Assembly: GCA_002733285.1 (NCBI GenBank)
Contig: NVVE01000003.1
Span: 75,986-82,989, forward strand
Direction: 5' to 3'
DNA length: 7,004 nucleotides
Source of the DNA: Lutibacter sp.
GTDB taxonomy: Bacteria; Bacteroidota; Bacteroidia; Flavobacteriales; Flavobacteriaceae
The notes below the pieces were generated by a model, which was not told the origin of the DNA, did not search any database, and was given only the letters and a program-made list of their open reading frames with translations. Each line of letters starts with the position of its first letter. Position 1 is the stretch's first letter. Both the position numbers and the translations under genes were made by a program. Shown here piece after piece: positions 1 to 7,004 of the stretch.

Positions 1-525
1 CCTTATAAAATTGTTTCTGGATTTGCAATGGGAACAAGACGTTTATACGATTTTATGGATAACAATCCTGAAATTGAAATGAATGATATAGCTTATGTAA
101 ATGATACAGCCGTTATTCGTCAAAACCCTAAGGTAACTGCGATTAACTCTGCAATTGAAATTGACTTAACTGGTCAAGTTTGTGCAGATTCAATTGGTAC
201 TAGAATGTTTTCTGGTGTTGGTGGTCAAATGGACTTTATGCGTGGAGCTGCATTATCTAAAGGTGGTAAACCAATTATTGCAATAACATCTCAAACATTA
301 AAAGGAGTCTCTAAAATTGCACCTACTTTAAAATTAGGTGCTGGAGTTGTAACTACCAGAGCTCACGTTCGTTTCGTAGCAACTGAATTTGGTATTGCAG
401 AATTATTTGGAAGAAGTTTAAAACAACGTGCTAAGGCGTTAAGAGATATAGCTCATCCAAATCACAGAGAAGAATTAGATCAAGCTATTTTTGAAAGATT
501 CGGAAGTAGTTTAATGGTAAAATAA
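1..525 (+). CDS. Acetyl-CoA hydrolase / 4-hydroxybutyrate CoA-transferase family protein, C-terminal part (partial)
   Basis: The reading frame is open from base 1 (first codons Pro-Tyr-Lys-Ile) to a TAA at 523-525, so the gene enters from the left. The ATG at 28 is an internal methionine. The 174 visible residues match the C-terminal domain of the acetyl-CoA hydrolase/transferase family (AbfT/Cat1 type, usually about 430 residues). Marks seen are the NSAIEIDLTGQ segment (about 49-59 of the visible part), the CoA-binding GVGGQMDF loop (72-79), VATEFGIAEL (126-135) and the closing IAHPNHREEL. Family knowledge: these enzymes form a glutamyl-CoA intermediate and move CoA between carboxylic acids in the cytoplasm. 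The catalytic Glu should lie just upstream, outside the window. The substrate cannot be read from this part; acetate, succinate, propionate and 4-hydroxybutyrate are all possible. It precedes mutAB on the same strand but is separated from it by a terminator. Confidence 0.9.
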   Translation, partial: PYKIVSGFAMGTRRLYDFMDNNPEIEMNDIAYVNDTAVIRQNPKVTAINSAIEIDLTGQVCADSIGTRMFSGVGGQMDFMRGAALSKGGKPIIAITSQTLKGVSKIAPTLKLGAGVVTTRAHVRFVATEFGIAELFGRSLKQRAKALRDIAHPNHREELDQAIFERFGSSLMVK

Positions 526-537
526 AATTATACTAAT

Positions 538-575
538 TGCTGATAAGCAATAAAATTTCTTATCAGCAGTTTTTT
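538..575 (+). terminator. Rho-independent terminator after the CoA-transferase gene
   Basis: A perfect 10-bp inverted repeat pairs TGCTGATAAG (538-547) with CTTATCAGCA (559-568) around an 11-base loop. After one G it runs into six T (570-575). It starts 12 bases past the stop codon and ends 24 bases before the mutA ATG, so it should end the upstream transcript. It may also shape expression of mutAB. Confidence 0.88.
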
Positions 576-599
576 ATATCAAAAAAAATATAACCTATT

Positions 600-2426
600 A
601 TGAATGCTAAAAATAAATCGCTTTTTACAGATTTCGATCCTATTTCAAAACAAGCGTGGATAGATAAAGCGAACTTTGATCTAAAAGGTGCTGACTTTAA
701 CAGAAAACTTGTTTGGAAAAACTTGAGTAAAATTGATATTCAGCCTTTTTACACTCCTGATTACAATCAAGTATTTTTAAAAAATACTGGTGAAAATTCA
801 TCAACATTAATTAACTACAGAAGTATTTTTGTAAGCTCAGAAGAAGTAGGAAATAAACTCGCTTTAAAAGCTATTGAAGAAGGAATTAATGGGTTGCTTT
901 TCAATTTTAAAGAAGGAATATCAGCTTCAAAATTACTTGAGGGAATTGACTTAAATGAAATTGCTGTTTCATTTAATTTAAAAAGTTATGAAGTAGAATT
1001 TGCAATTGATTTTTTCGATTTAGTAAAAGAAAATAAAACAAATCCTTCAAGCCTTAAAGGTTATTTTAATTTAGACATTATACTAAATTATGTTACTAGT
1101 GGAAATCGTAGTTTAAATCAATTTTCAAAAATTTCAGACCTTATCCAACTAGCGTCAGATTATCCAAACTACAAGGCTATTTCTATTTCTGGAGGAATTT
1201 ATTTAGATGCTGGAGCAAACCAAACTCAAGAGGTCGCATACACTCTTAATTCATTGGTTTACACAATTGAATATTTAGCTGATTATGGAATTGATATTCA
1301 AACCATTTTTAACAATCTTCATTTCCAACTTGCTATAGGTTCAGAATATTTTATTGAAATTGGAAAATTCAGAGCATTTAATCATTTACTTCACGAAGTA
1401 GCTTTAAAATATGGTATTTCTGAGTTTTCACATACCCTTACCGCAAAAACTTCTGTATGGAGTAAATCGGTTACTGATGCAAATACAAATATGCTTCGTG
1501 AAACCACAGAAGCGATGTCAGCAATATTAGGAAATGTTGATGGAGTTTTAATAGATGCTTACGATAATGAATTTAATGAAGCTTCAGATTTTTCAAGTAG
1601 AATTTCAGGAAACATTGCAACAATATTAAAAGAAGAATCGTATTTCGGAAAAGTTTCAAACCCTGTAGATGGTTCTTATTACATTGAGGAAGTAAGTTCT
1701 AAAATAGCGAATAAAGCCTTGGAACTTTTCAAATCAATAGAAGAAAATGGGGGGTTTTTCCACTCATTTGAAAATGAAATTATTCAAGAACAAATAAGAG
1801 AAATTCGTTTCGAAAAAATAAAATTGATAAGTCAACGAAGACTTGCAATGGTTGGAGTTAACAAGTATCCAAATTTAATGGAAACCATTTCTTCCAGTAT
1901 TCTTTCAGATAATCCTATAGAAGTTAACCCCAATTCGAAAGTATTAATACCTCGTAGAGCCACACTAGAAATAGAAGCGTTGAGAAAAACTACAGAAAAA
2001 TTTGTAGAAACAACAAATCATCGCCCAATAGTAGCACTTTCAAGCTTTGGTAATTTAGCTATGAGAAAAGCAAGAGCTGCTTTTGCCTATGATTTTATGG
2101 GAGTTAGCGGGTTTACTATTTTACAAGAGCAATCGTACAAATCGGCTGAAGAAGCAGCAGAAGAAAGCGCAAAGTCAGATTGTAATGTTGTTGTTATTTG
2201 TAGTTCAGATCAAGATTATGAAGAAAGCGCTGTTAATTTTGTGAAAACATTTAGAGCTATCAATAAAGATAAAGTGCTTTTATTAGCAGGAAATCCTACC
2301 AATTTAATAGATGAATTAGCTGAAGCTGGTTTAGACGGATGTATCAATATGAAATCAGATGTTATACATACTATTTCAAGTGTTCAAAATAAAATTCAGA
2401 AAACAATAAAACCCATTGAAGCATGA
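600..2426 (+). CDS. mutA: Methylmalonyl-CoA mutase small (beta, non-catalytic) subunit MutA
   Basis: This 608-residue protein is the partner of MutB in a heterodimeric, adenosylcobalamin-dependent mutase in the cytoplasm. Residues about 1-450 follow the mutase barrel domain, including the subunit-typical start [15 protein letters not shown] (27-41), [12 protein letters not shown] and GVNKYPN. Residues about 474-605 follow the B12-binding fold. Two catalytic marks are gone. The MutB active-site Tyr-His in SGYHMQEAG is Gly199-Ile200 in the matching stretch here. The cobalt-binding His of DxHxxG aligns with Met488 in the segment [10 protein letters not shown]. This matches the known non-catalytic beta subunit, so it is not a broken gene. 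The length is somewhat below the roughly 640 residues of the actinobacterial form. The ATG at 600 fits the family N-terminus. It has no Shine-Dalgarno sequence, only an A-rich leader with A8 at 581-588. The stop overlaps the mutB start. Confidence 0.95.
   Translation: MNAKNKSLFTDFDPISKQAWIDKANFDLKGADFNRKLVWKNLSKIDIQPFYTPDYNQVFLKNTGENSSTLINYRSIFVSSEEVGNKLALKAIEEGINGLLFNFKEGISASKLLEGIDLNEIAVSFNLKSYEVEFAIDFFDLVKENKTNPSSLKGYFNLDIILNYVTSGNRSLNQFSKISDLIQLASDYPNYKAISISGGIYLDAGANQTQEVAYTLNSLVYTIEYLADYGIDIQTIFNNLHFQLAIGSEYFIEIGKFRAFNHLLHEVALKYGISEFSHTLTAKTSVWSKSVTDANTNMLRETTEAMSAILGNVDGVLIDAYDNEFNEASDFSSRISGNIATILKEESYFGKVSNPVDGSYYIEEVSSKIANKALELFKSIEENGGFFHSFENEIIQEQIREIRFEKIKLISQRRLAMVGVNKYPNLMETISSSILSDNPIEVNPNSKVLIPRRATLEIEALRKTTEKFVETTNHRPIVALSSFGNLAMRKARAAFAYDFMGVSGFTILQEQSYKSAEEAAEESAKSDCNVVVICSSDQDYEESAVNFVKTFRAINKDKVLLLAGNPTNLIDELAEAGLDGCINMKSDVIHTISSVQNKIQKTIKPIEA
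2423..2426 (+). other. ATGA stop/start overlap coupling mutA and mutB
   Basis: The ATG of mutB (2423-2425) overlaps the TGA of mutA (2424-2426). Such overlaps usually give translational coupling, which suits a 1:1 heterodimer. The coupling is inferred; the overlap itself is read directly. Confidence 0.9.
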
Positions 2427-4555
2427 GACCAGATTTTTCAGATTTAAAAATAAATACAGCTGCTAAACAGAAAGCTGCTACTTCGGAGAATCAAGAGGTT
2501 TGGAATACTCCTGAAGGAATACCCGTAAAAAATCATTTTACAAAAGAAGACATTAAAGATGCCGAACATTTAAAATTTGCGGCTGGCTTACCTCCATTCA
2601 CAAGAGGGCCTTACAGCACCATGTATGTTACGCGTCCGTGGACAATTCGTCAATATGCCGGATTTTCAACAGCCGAAGAATCTAATGCTTTTTACAGAAG
2701 AAACTTAGCTGCTGGTCAAAAAGGGCTTTCAGTTGCCTTTGATTTAGCAACGCATCGAGGTTACGATTCCGATCATCCTCGTGTAACAGGTGATGTAGGA
2801 AAAGCAGGTGTAGCAATTGATTCTGTATTAGATATGGAAGTTTTATTCGACCAAATTCCGTTGGATAAAATGTCAGTTTCAATGACCATGAATGGGGCTG
2901 TACTTCCAATTATGGCTTTTTATATTGCAGCTGCAAAAAAACAAGGAGTTTCTTTAGACAAACTTAGCGGTACTATTCAAAATGATATTTTGAAAGAATT
3001 TATGGTTAGAAACACTTATATCTACCCACCGCTTCCTTCAATGGATATAATTGGTGATATTTTTGATTACACCACTAAGTACATGCCTAAATTTAACTCC
3101 ATTTCAATTAGCGGGTACCACATGCAAGAAGCTGGAGCAACTGCAGACATAGAATTGGCTTATACCTTAGCCGATGGAATGGAGTACATTAAAACAGGGT
3201 TAAAATCAGGATTAAAAATTGATGAATTTGCTCCTAGACTGTCCTTTTTCTGGGCAGTAGGAATGAATCACTTTATGGAAATTGCCAAAATGCGTGCTGC
3301 TCGTATGCTTTGGGCTAAAATCATAAAACAATACAACCCCCAAAACCCTAAATCAATGGCTTTACGTACCCATAGTCAAACATCTGGTTGGAGTTTAAGT
3401 GAGCAAGATCCTTTTAATAACATTGCTCGTACGTGTATAGAAGCAATGGCTGCAGGTTTAGGAGGTACACAATCACTTCACACCAATGCTTTAGATGAAG
3501 CAATTGCTTTGCCAACAGATTTTTCAGCAAGAATAGCGCGTAATACACAAATTTTTATTCAGGAAGAAACCAAAATTACAAAAGCAGTGGACCCTTGGGC
3601 TGGTTCTTATTATGTAGAATACCTAACCCTAGAAATTGCAAATAAAGCTTGGAAACTTATTGAAGAAATTGAAGAACTAGGCGGAATGGCGAAAGCTATT
3701 AAAACAGGAGTTCCAAAAATGCGCATTGAAGAAGCTTCAGCTCGTAAACAAGCTAGGTTAGATTCAGGTCAAGATATTTTGGTAGGTGTAAACAAATTTC
3801 AAACTGAAGAAAAATCAGAAATTGAAATTCTTGAAGTTGATAATACTGCTGTAAGAGATTCTCAGATAGCGAGATTAAACAAAATGAAAGCAGAACGTAA
3901 TAATTCTATAGTTGAAACTAATTTAAACGCATTGGCAAAATGTGCGGAAACCAGAGAAGGTAATTTGTTAGAATTAGCAGTTGAAGCCGCTGAAAATTTT
4001 GCTACTTTAGGTGAAATTTCAGATGCTTTAGAAACACATTTTGGACGTCATAAAGCAGCTACTAAATTAATAAGTGGAGTGTATAGTAAAGAAATAAGTA
4101 ACGATAGCACCTTTGTAAAGGCACAAAATTTAGCAGATAAATTTGCAAAAATTGAAGGTCGTCGCCCTCGTATAATGATTGCAAAAATGGGGCAAGATGG
4201 TCATGACAGAGGAGCCAAAGTAGTCGCTTCAAGTTTTGCTGATTTAGGTTTTGATGTTGATATGGGATCTTTATTCCAAACAGCAGAAGAAGTTGCAAAA
4301 CAAGCCGTTGAAAATGATGTTCACTTTGTGGGTGCTTCAAGTTTAGCTGCAGGTCATAAAACCTTAATTCCTCAATTAATTGAAGAATTGGCTAAGTTAG
4401 GAAGACCTGATATTATGGTGTTCGCTGGAGGTGTTATACCTGCTCAAGATTATGATTACTTATTAGAAAGAAAAGTAGCTGCCATTTTTGGTCCTGGTAC
4501 AGTAATTTCAGAATCTGCGATTATAACTATGGAGAAATACTTAGAGAAAGAATAG
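2423..4555 (+). CDS. mutB: Methylmalonyl-CoA mutase large (alpha, catalytic) subunit MutB
   Basis: This 710-residue protein catalyses the reversible adenosylcobalamin-dependent rearrangement of (R)-methylmalonyl-CoA and succinyl-CoA. The barrel domain covers about residues 30-560, with [50 protein letters not shown] and [20 protein letters not shown]. The B12-binding domain covers about 577-705, with the base-off motif DGHDRG at 592-597 (cobalt ligand His594), then SSLAAGH and AGGVIP. Tyr78 (in RQYAG) and Arg196 (in MVRNTY) match Tyr89 and Arg207 of the Propionibacterium enzyme. These residues separate methylmalonyl-CoA mutase from isobutyryl-CoA mutase, which has Phe and Gln there. Tyr232-His233 match its catalytic Tyr243-His244. 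All expected catalytic residues are present and the length is normal for the family. It is co-transcribed with mutA by overlap and followed by a terminator; its chaperone meaB lies about 1.6 kb downstream on the other strand. Confidence 0.98.
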   Translation: MRPDFSDLKINTAAKQKAATSENQEVWNTPEGIPVKNHFTKEDIKDAEHLKFAAGLPPFTRGPYSTMYVTRPWTIRQYAGFSTAEESNAFYRRNLAAGQKGLSVAFDLATHRGYDSDHPRVTGDVGKAGVAIDSVLDMEVLFDQIPLDKMSVSMTMNGAVLPIMAFYIAAAKKQGVSLDKLSGTIQNDILKEFMVRNTYIYPPLPSMDIIGDIFDYTTKYMPKFNSISISGYHMQEAGATADIELAYTLADGMEYIKTGLKSGLKIDEFAPRLSFFWAVGMNHFMEIAKMRAARMLWAKIIKQYNPQNPKSMALRTHSQTSGWSLSEQDPFNNIARTCIEAMAAGLGGTQSLHTNALDEAIALPTDFSARIARNTQIFIQEETKITKAVDPWAGSYYVEYLTLEIANKAWKLIEEIEELGGMAKAIKTGVPKMRIEEASARKQARLDSGQDILVGVNKFQTEEKSEIEILEVDNTAVRDSQIARLNKMKAERNNSIVETNLNALAKCAETREGNLLELAVEAAENFATLGEISDALETHFGRHKAATKLISGVYSKEISNDSTFVKAQNLADKFAKIEGRRPRIMIAKMGQDGHDRGAKVVASSFADLGFDVDMGSLFQTAEEVAKQAVENDVHFVGASSLAAGHKTLIPQLIEELAKLGRPDIMVFAGGVIPAQDYDYLLERKVAAIFGPGTVISESAIITMEKYLEKE

Positions 4556-4577
4556 TTCTAAACTATTATAATTTATT

Positions 4578-4611
4578 AAAGTCCTTTTAATTAATTTTGA
4601 AAGGACTTTTT
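4578..4611 (+). terminator. Rho-independent terminator after mutAB
   Basis: AAAGTCCTTT (4578-4587) pairs perfectly with AAAGGACTTT (4600-4609), with one further T-G wobble inside, around a 10-base AT loop. The stem ends in a T run (4607-4611). It lies 22 bases past the mutB stop and closes the mutAB unit ahead of the hydrolase gene. Confidence 0.85.
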
Positions 4612-4658
4612 CATTTATATCATTTAACTATCTTTAAAACTCAAATAAACCTTGTAAA

Positions 4659-5585
4659 ATGAGTTATAGCACTTTTACCTATAAAATGAAGGATGGAAAA
4701 AATATTCACCTTCATAAATGGTTACCTTTAAACAATAAGCCATCAAAATTACTTTTCTTAATTCACGGTGCAGTAGAACACGGCAAACGTTATGATTCTT
4801 TTGCTAATCAGCTAACTGAACAAGGATTTGTTGTAATTGCTCCAGATTATAGAGGACATGGTTTAACGGCTTTAGAAGATGGTGTATTTTCTCATTTTGG
4901 AGATTCTAATGGCTTTATGAAAGTTGTGCAAGATTTAGATGAAATTCTAACCAAGATAAAACTAGAATACCCAACGTTACCACGAGCTATTTTTGGACAC
5001 AGTTTGGGTTCATTTTTGGTTCGGAAATTTATTTCATTGAGAGGAGAAGAATTCAATGCAACCATAATTTCAGCTACAAGTTGGGGCAACAGTTTTGAGA
5101 TGTATAGCGGTTTGTTTTTATCAAAAATATGGTCTTTGTTTACCAATAAAAATAAGCCTAATAAGTTCTTCAACGATTTTTTATGGATGACTATCAATTC
5201 TAAAGTTAAAAGCCGGAAAGGTACACTCGACTTTATAAATAGTGATGAAAAAGAAGTTAAAAAATATCAAAAAGATCCTCTTAATGGAAATATTATGTCC
5301 ATTGAATTTGGTGAACAACTGTCTAAAGCATTGCTGATTGTAAGAGAAGATGAAGTATTCAAAAACACCCCCAATGAACTCAATATTTACATAGCATCTG
5401 GTTTAGATGATCCTTTAGCGAATAAAGGAAAAGACATTAAAAATATTGCAGAAAAATATAAAGATTCAGGCTCTAAAAATGTTACAGTTAAATTGTACCC
5501 AAAAGCACGTCACGAAATATTAAATGAAGCCAATAACCATGAAATCACAAAAGAAATGCTTGAATGGTTAAACGTCTCAATCTAA
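4659..5585 (+). CDS. Alpha/beta hydrolase, monoacylglycerol lipase / lysophospholipase-like
   Basis: This 308-residue protein has the Hydrolase_4 (serine aminopeptidase S33 / monoglyceride lipase-like) fold. The oxyanion-hole stretch LIHGAVEHGKRY (34-45) has the family HGxxEHxxRY pattern. It is followed by DYRGHG (63-68), the nucleophile elbow GHSLGS with Ser115, the acid Asp251 in SGLDDPL, and His285 in ARHEIL, so the triad is complete. Residues about 140-235 form the variable cap. There is no signal peptide or membrane segment, so it is probably cytoplasmic. Likely substrates are monoacylglycerols, lysophospholipids or other esters, but the substrate cannot be fixed from sequence. It has its own start after the mutAB terminator, 103 bases past mutB, so it is probably a separate transcription unit. 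The ATG at 4659 gives the usual N-terminus and lacks a Shine-Dalgarno. The last codons and the stop are part of a long hairpin that appears to serve the convergent gene. Confidence 0.87.
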   Translation: MSYSTFTYKMKDGKNIHLHKWLPLNNKPSKLLFLIHGAVEHGKRYDSFANQLTEQGFVVIAPDYRGHGLTALEDGVFSHFGDSNGFMKVVQDLDEILTKIKLEYPTLPRAIFGHSLGSFLVRKFISLRGEEFNATIISATSWGNSFEMYSGLFLSKIWSLFTNKNKPNKFFNDFLWMTINSKVKSRKGTLDFINSDEKEVKKYQKDPLNGNIMSIEFGEQLSKALLIVREDEVFKNTPNELNIYIASGLDDPLANKGKDIKNIAEKYKDSGSKNVTVKLYPKARHEILNEANNHEITKEMLEWLNVSI

Positions 5586-5598
5586 CTATTCAAGCATT
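5549..5598 (-). terminator. Probable terminator for the minus-strand lipoprotein gene, antisense to the hydrolase 3' end
   Basis: Bases 5555-5570 and 5583-5598 form a 16-bp inverted repeat, broken only by one G-T pair at 5566/5587, around a 12-base loop. Read on the minus strand, the stem is followed by a T-rich stretch (TCTTTT, 5554-5549, after two more T inside the stem). On the plus strand no T run follows. It starts 22 bases past the stop of the minus-strand gene and lies mostly within the last codons and stop codon of the convergent hydrolase gene. Confidence 0.68.
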
Positions 5599-5620
5599 GC
5601 ATAATAATAAATCTTATTCC

Positions 5621-6097
5621 TTATTCAAAATAGCCTTTGTAAACAGCCAAGTGCATATTTAATTTATTAAAGCTCTCTTTACATTTATTTAAATCTTTAG
5701 AAGAAAGTTCTCCAAATAAATCTTTTATAGGGATTAAAAAATTATGCAGTTGATTATGAGCTTCCCCTTTCATTGTACACTTTTCAAAAATCATAGTAAA
5801 TTCTTGCTTCAATCTTTCCGTTAATTTTTCATAAGAATCTATATGCTCTTTTTCATTGAAGTTTTTCATTAATTCAATCATATTTTGGACTCCATCTGTA
5901 GTTTCTTTATTCGCTTTCCAAAATTTTCCTTGATCCAAGCTCAAATCCATTCCAGTTTCTTTATGACTTTGTACTGCTTCAACCTTTGGTGTTTCAATAG
6001 TGCTAGGCGTTTTTTTCGTTTCATTAGATTGGTTACCACAAGCATATACCAATACAGCTGTTGCAAGAAATACTATTTTAAATGTTGGTTTTTTCAT
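5621..6097 (-). CDS. Small predicted lipoprotein with a Cys/Met/His-rich motif, function unknown
   Basis: This 158-residue protein has a lipoprotein signal peptide: Lys2, Lys3 and Lys7, a hydrophobic core (about 8-18) and a lipobox-like VYAC with Cys20 as the predicted lipidated residue. Tyr at -2 is less usual but tolerated. Residues 21-50 are a polar, Ser/Thr/Lys-rich tether. The rest looks all-helical and highly charged. It contains CTMKGEAHNQLH (107-118), which sets Cys107, Met109, His114 and His118 close together, plus Cys139, His149 and an aromatic end (AVYKGYFE). Such spacing could bind a metal or haem, but that is inference; I cannot assign a named family. It should sit in a membrane facing the periplasm or the surface. 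It lies downstream of meaB on the same strand with a 57-base gap, so partial co-transcription is possible. The start at 6097 is set by the signal peptide. Confidence 0.78.
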   Translation of the reverse strand: MKKPTFKIVFLATAVLVYACGNQSNETKKTPSTIETPKVEAVQSHKETGMDLSLDQGKFWKANKETTDGVQNMIELMKNFNEKEHIDSYEKLTERLKQEFTMIFEKCTMKGEAHNQLHNFLIPIKDLFGELSSKDLNKCKESFNKLNMHLAVYKGYFE

Positions 6098-6154
6098 TTT
6101 GCCATTTTTTATAATTAATGAATCTCAATCTTATGTTAAACAACATAACTATAG

Positions 6155-7004
6155 TTAGAATGAACTTTTAAATTCATTTATAATTTTTTGCGCCGCTTTT
6201 ACCGGTGAAATTTTAGAGGATACAATATCGCTTTCCAATATTGAAAGATGGTTTGCTATATTTTTTGAATTATAAAACAATAGTTTCAACTCCTCATTAA
6301 TATTGTTATACATCCACTGTACTTGTTGGTAATTTCTGTTTTTAGTGAAATACCCATTTCCAAAAACCAATTCTTTATAATTGGTGATCTCATCCCACAC
6401 ATGGTCAATTCCTGTATTTTCAGTTGATGATGCCGTACTTACCACCGGACTCCAACCAGATTCAGATTGAGGAAAAATGTGAAGCGTGTTTTGATATTGC
6501 ATTCTAGCCAGTTCACTCATATGAATATTATCACCATCTGCTTTGTTAATAACAACCATATCTGCCATTTCCATAATCCCCTTTTTAATACCCTGTAATT
6601 CGTCACCAGCACCTGACAACATCAACAGTAAAAAGAAATCTGTCATGGCATGCACCGCAGTTTCAGACTGACCAACACCAACGGTTTCAATTAAAATTAC
6701 ATCATATCCGTTTGCTTCACAAAGCAACATGGTTTCCCCAGTTTTATTTGCAACACCTCCAAGTGTATCTCCTGAAGCTGAAGGTCTTATATAAGCTTCT
6801 TCCATATTTGCCAATTCCTCCATTCGGGTTTTATCACCCAAAATACTTCCTTTTGAACGTTGACTACTTGGATCAATTGATAAAATTGCAACTTTATGTC
6901 CTTGACTAATTAAATGTTTTCCAAATGCTTCAATAAAAGTACTTTTTCCAACACCAGGAACACCTGTAACTCCAATTCTTATTGAGTTACCTGAGTTTGG
7001 CAAT
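6155..7004 (-). CDS. meaB: Methylmalonyl-CoA mutase-associated GTPase MeaB (partial, N-terminus cut by window edge)
   Basis: This SIMIBI-class G3E P-loop GTPase gates adenosylcobalamin loading into methylmalonyl-CoA mutase and protects the enzyme from inactivation. Numbered from the first visible Leu, the marks are Walker A GVPGVGKST (14-22), IDPSS (43-47), the switch segment IETVGVGQSE (105-114), LLMLSGAGDELQGIKKGI and the guanine-specificity NKAD (153-156). After these comes the C-terminal dimerisation region with QVQWMYNNINEEL. The first full codon at the edge is TTG, preceded by one more base. In the family this is an internal Leu in LPxTGNSIRIG, so it should not be taken as a start; roughly 40-60 N-terminal residues lie outside. 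Older annotations call such proteins LAO/AO transport ATPase or ArgK. It sits convergent to mutAB, separated by two genes that look unrelated, so it is transcribed apart from its client enzyme. Confidence 0.95.
   Translation of the reverse strand, partial: LPNSGNSIRIGVTGVPGVGKSTFIEAFGKHLISQGHKVAILSIDPSSQRSKGSILGDKTRMEELANMEEAYIRPSASGDTLGGVANKTGETMLLCEANGYDVILIETVGVGQSETAVHAMTDFFLLLMLSGAGDELQGIKKGIMEMADMVVINKADGDNIHMSELARMQYQNTLHIFPQSESGWSPVVSTASSTENTGIDHVWDEITNYKELVFGNGYFTKNRNYQQVQWMYNNINEELKLLFYNSKNIANHLSILESDIVSSKISPVKAAQKIINEFKSSF

Noticed and set aside
526..599. Possible cobalamin riboswitch before mutAB
   Set aside because: The gap is only 74 bases, filled by a terminator hairpin, and shows no B12-box; it is too short for a cobalamin riboswitch.
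2682..2909. Minus-strand open frame inside mutB (75 codons)
   Set aside because: It lies wholly inside a well-conserved mutB segment, its translation is low-complexity Leu/His/Gln-rich, and it has no family features.
4062..4340. Minus-strand open frame across the mutB B12-binding domain (92 codons)
   Set aside because: It is antisense to the conserved DGHDRG region and shows a Leu/His/Gln composition typical of a shadow frame.
4551..4567. 7-bp inverted repeat (AATAGTT / AACTATT) over the mutB stop codon
   Set aside because: It is a weak AT-only-type hairpin with a 3-base loop, next to a much better terminator at 4578-4611; chance is likely.
4629..4636. TATCTTTA resembling the Bacteroidetes -7 element (TAnnTTTG) before the hydrolase gene
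   Set aside because: The last base does not match and no TTTG lies at the proper spacing upstream, so I do not call a promoter.
4892..5197. Minus-strand open frame inside the hydrolase gene (101 codons)
   Set aside because: It covers the GHSLGS nucleophile region of a convincing gene and has no recognisable domain of its own.
6094..6105. Three-codon minus-strand frame ATGGCAAAATGA overlapping the lipoprotein start
   Set aside because: It could couple translation to the lipoprotein ATG, but a chance ATG in AT-rich leader DNA explains it and no Shine-Dalgarno supports its use.
5885..6118. Plus-strand open frame opposite the lipoprotein gene (77 codons, Phe/Cys-rich)
   Set aside because: It is the reverse of the signal peptide and linker of the lipoprotein gene; the hydrophobic look comes from AT-rich antisense codons.
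6131..6148. 7-bp inverted repeat (TTATGTT / AACATAA) between meaB and the lipoprotein gene
   Set aside because: The stem is short and AT-rich with no T run on the minus strand, so it is not a convincing terminator or operator.
6712..6909. Plus-strand open frame opposite meaB (65 codons)
   Set aside because: It is antisense to conserved GTPase motifs and Leu/Tyr-rich without any family signal.

Overview
The window looks like ordinary chromosome from a member of the Bacteroidota, most likely a marine-type flavobacterium. The DNA is strongly AT-rich, the starts lack Shine-Dalgarno sequences, and methylmalonyl-CoA mutase is a heterodimer of short MutA and MutB chains. Protein wording in MutA, MutB, MeaB and the CoA-transferase fits that group. 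This placement is inferred from sequence style, not from a database match.

Layout: (1) 1-525, plus strand, the 3' part of an acetyl-CoA hydrolase/4-hydroxybutyrate CoA-transferase family gene, cut by the left edge and followed by a clear intrinsic terminator (538-575). (2) 600-4555, plus strand, mutA and mutB overlapping by ATGA, followed by a second terminator (4578-4611). (3) 4659-5585, plus strand, a monoacylglycerol-lipase-like alpha/beta hydrolase. (4) 5621-6097, minus strand, a small lipoprotein with a Cys/Met/His-rich motif. Its probable terminator lies antisense inside the end of the hydrolase gene. (5) 6155-7004, minus strand, meaB, the G-protein chaperone of methylmalonyl-CoA mutase, cut by the right edge.

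The theme is B12-dependent propionate/methylmalonate metabolism. MutAB interconverts (R)-methylmalonyl-CoA and succinyl-CoA, and MeaB loads and protects its adenosylcobalamin. The upstream CoA-transferase could move CoA between acyl groups such as succinate, acetate or propionate. The epimerase and propionyl-CoA carboxylase are not in the window. The hydrolase and the lipoprotein between mutB and meaB have no evident link to the pathway.

I see no mobile element, CRISPR array, RNA gene, riboswitch or convincing new system. The points most worth a second look are the lipoprotein's CTMxGxxHxxLH motif, the antisense terminator in the hydrolase 3' end, and the hairpin placed just ahead of mutA. 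No gene-free stretch exceeds about 100 bases.
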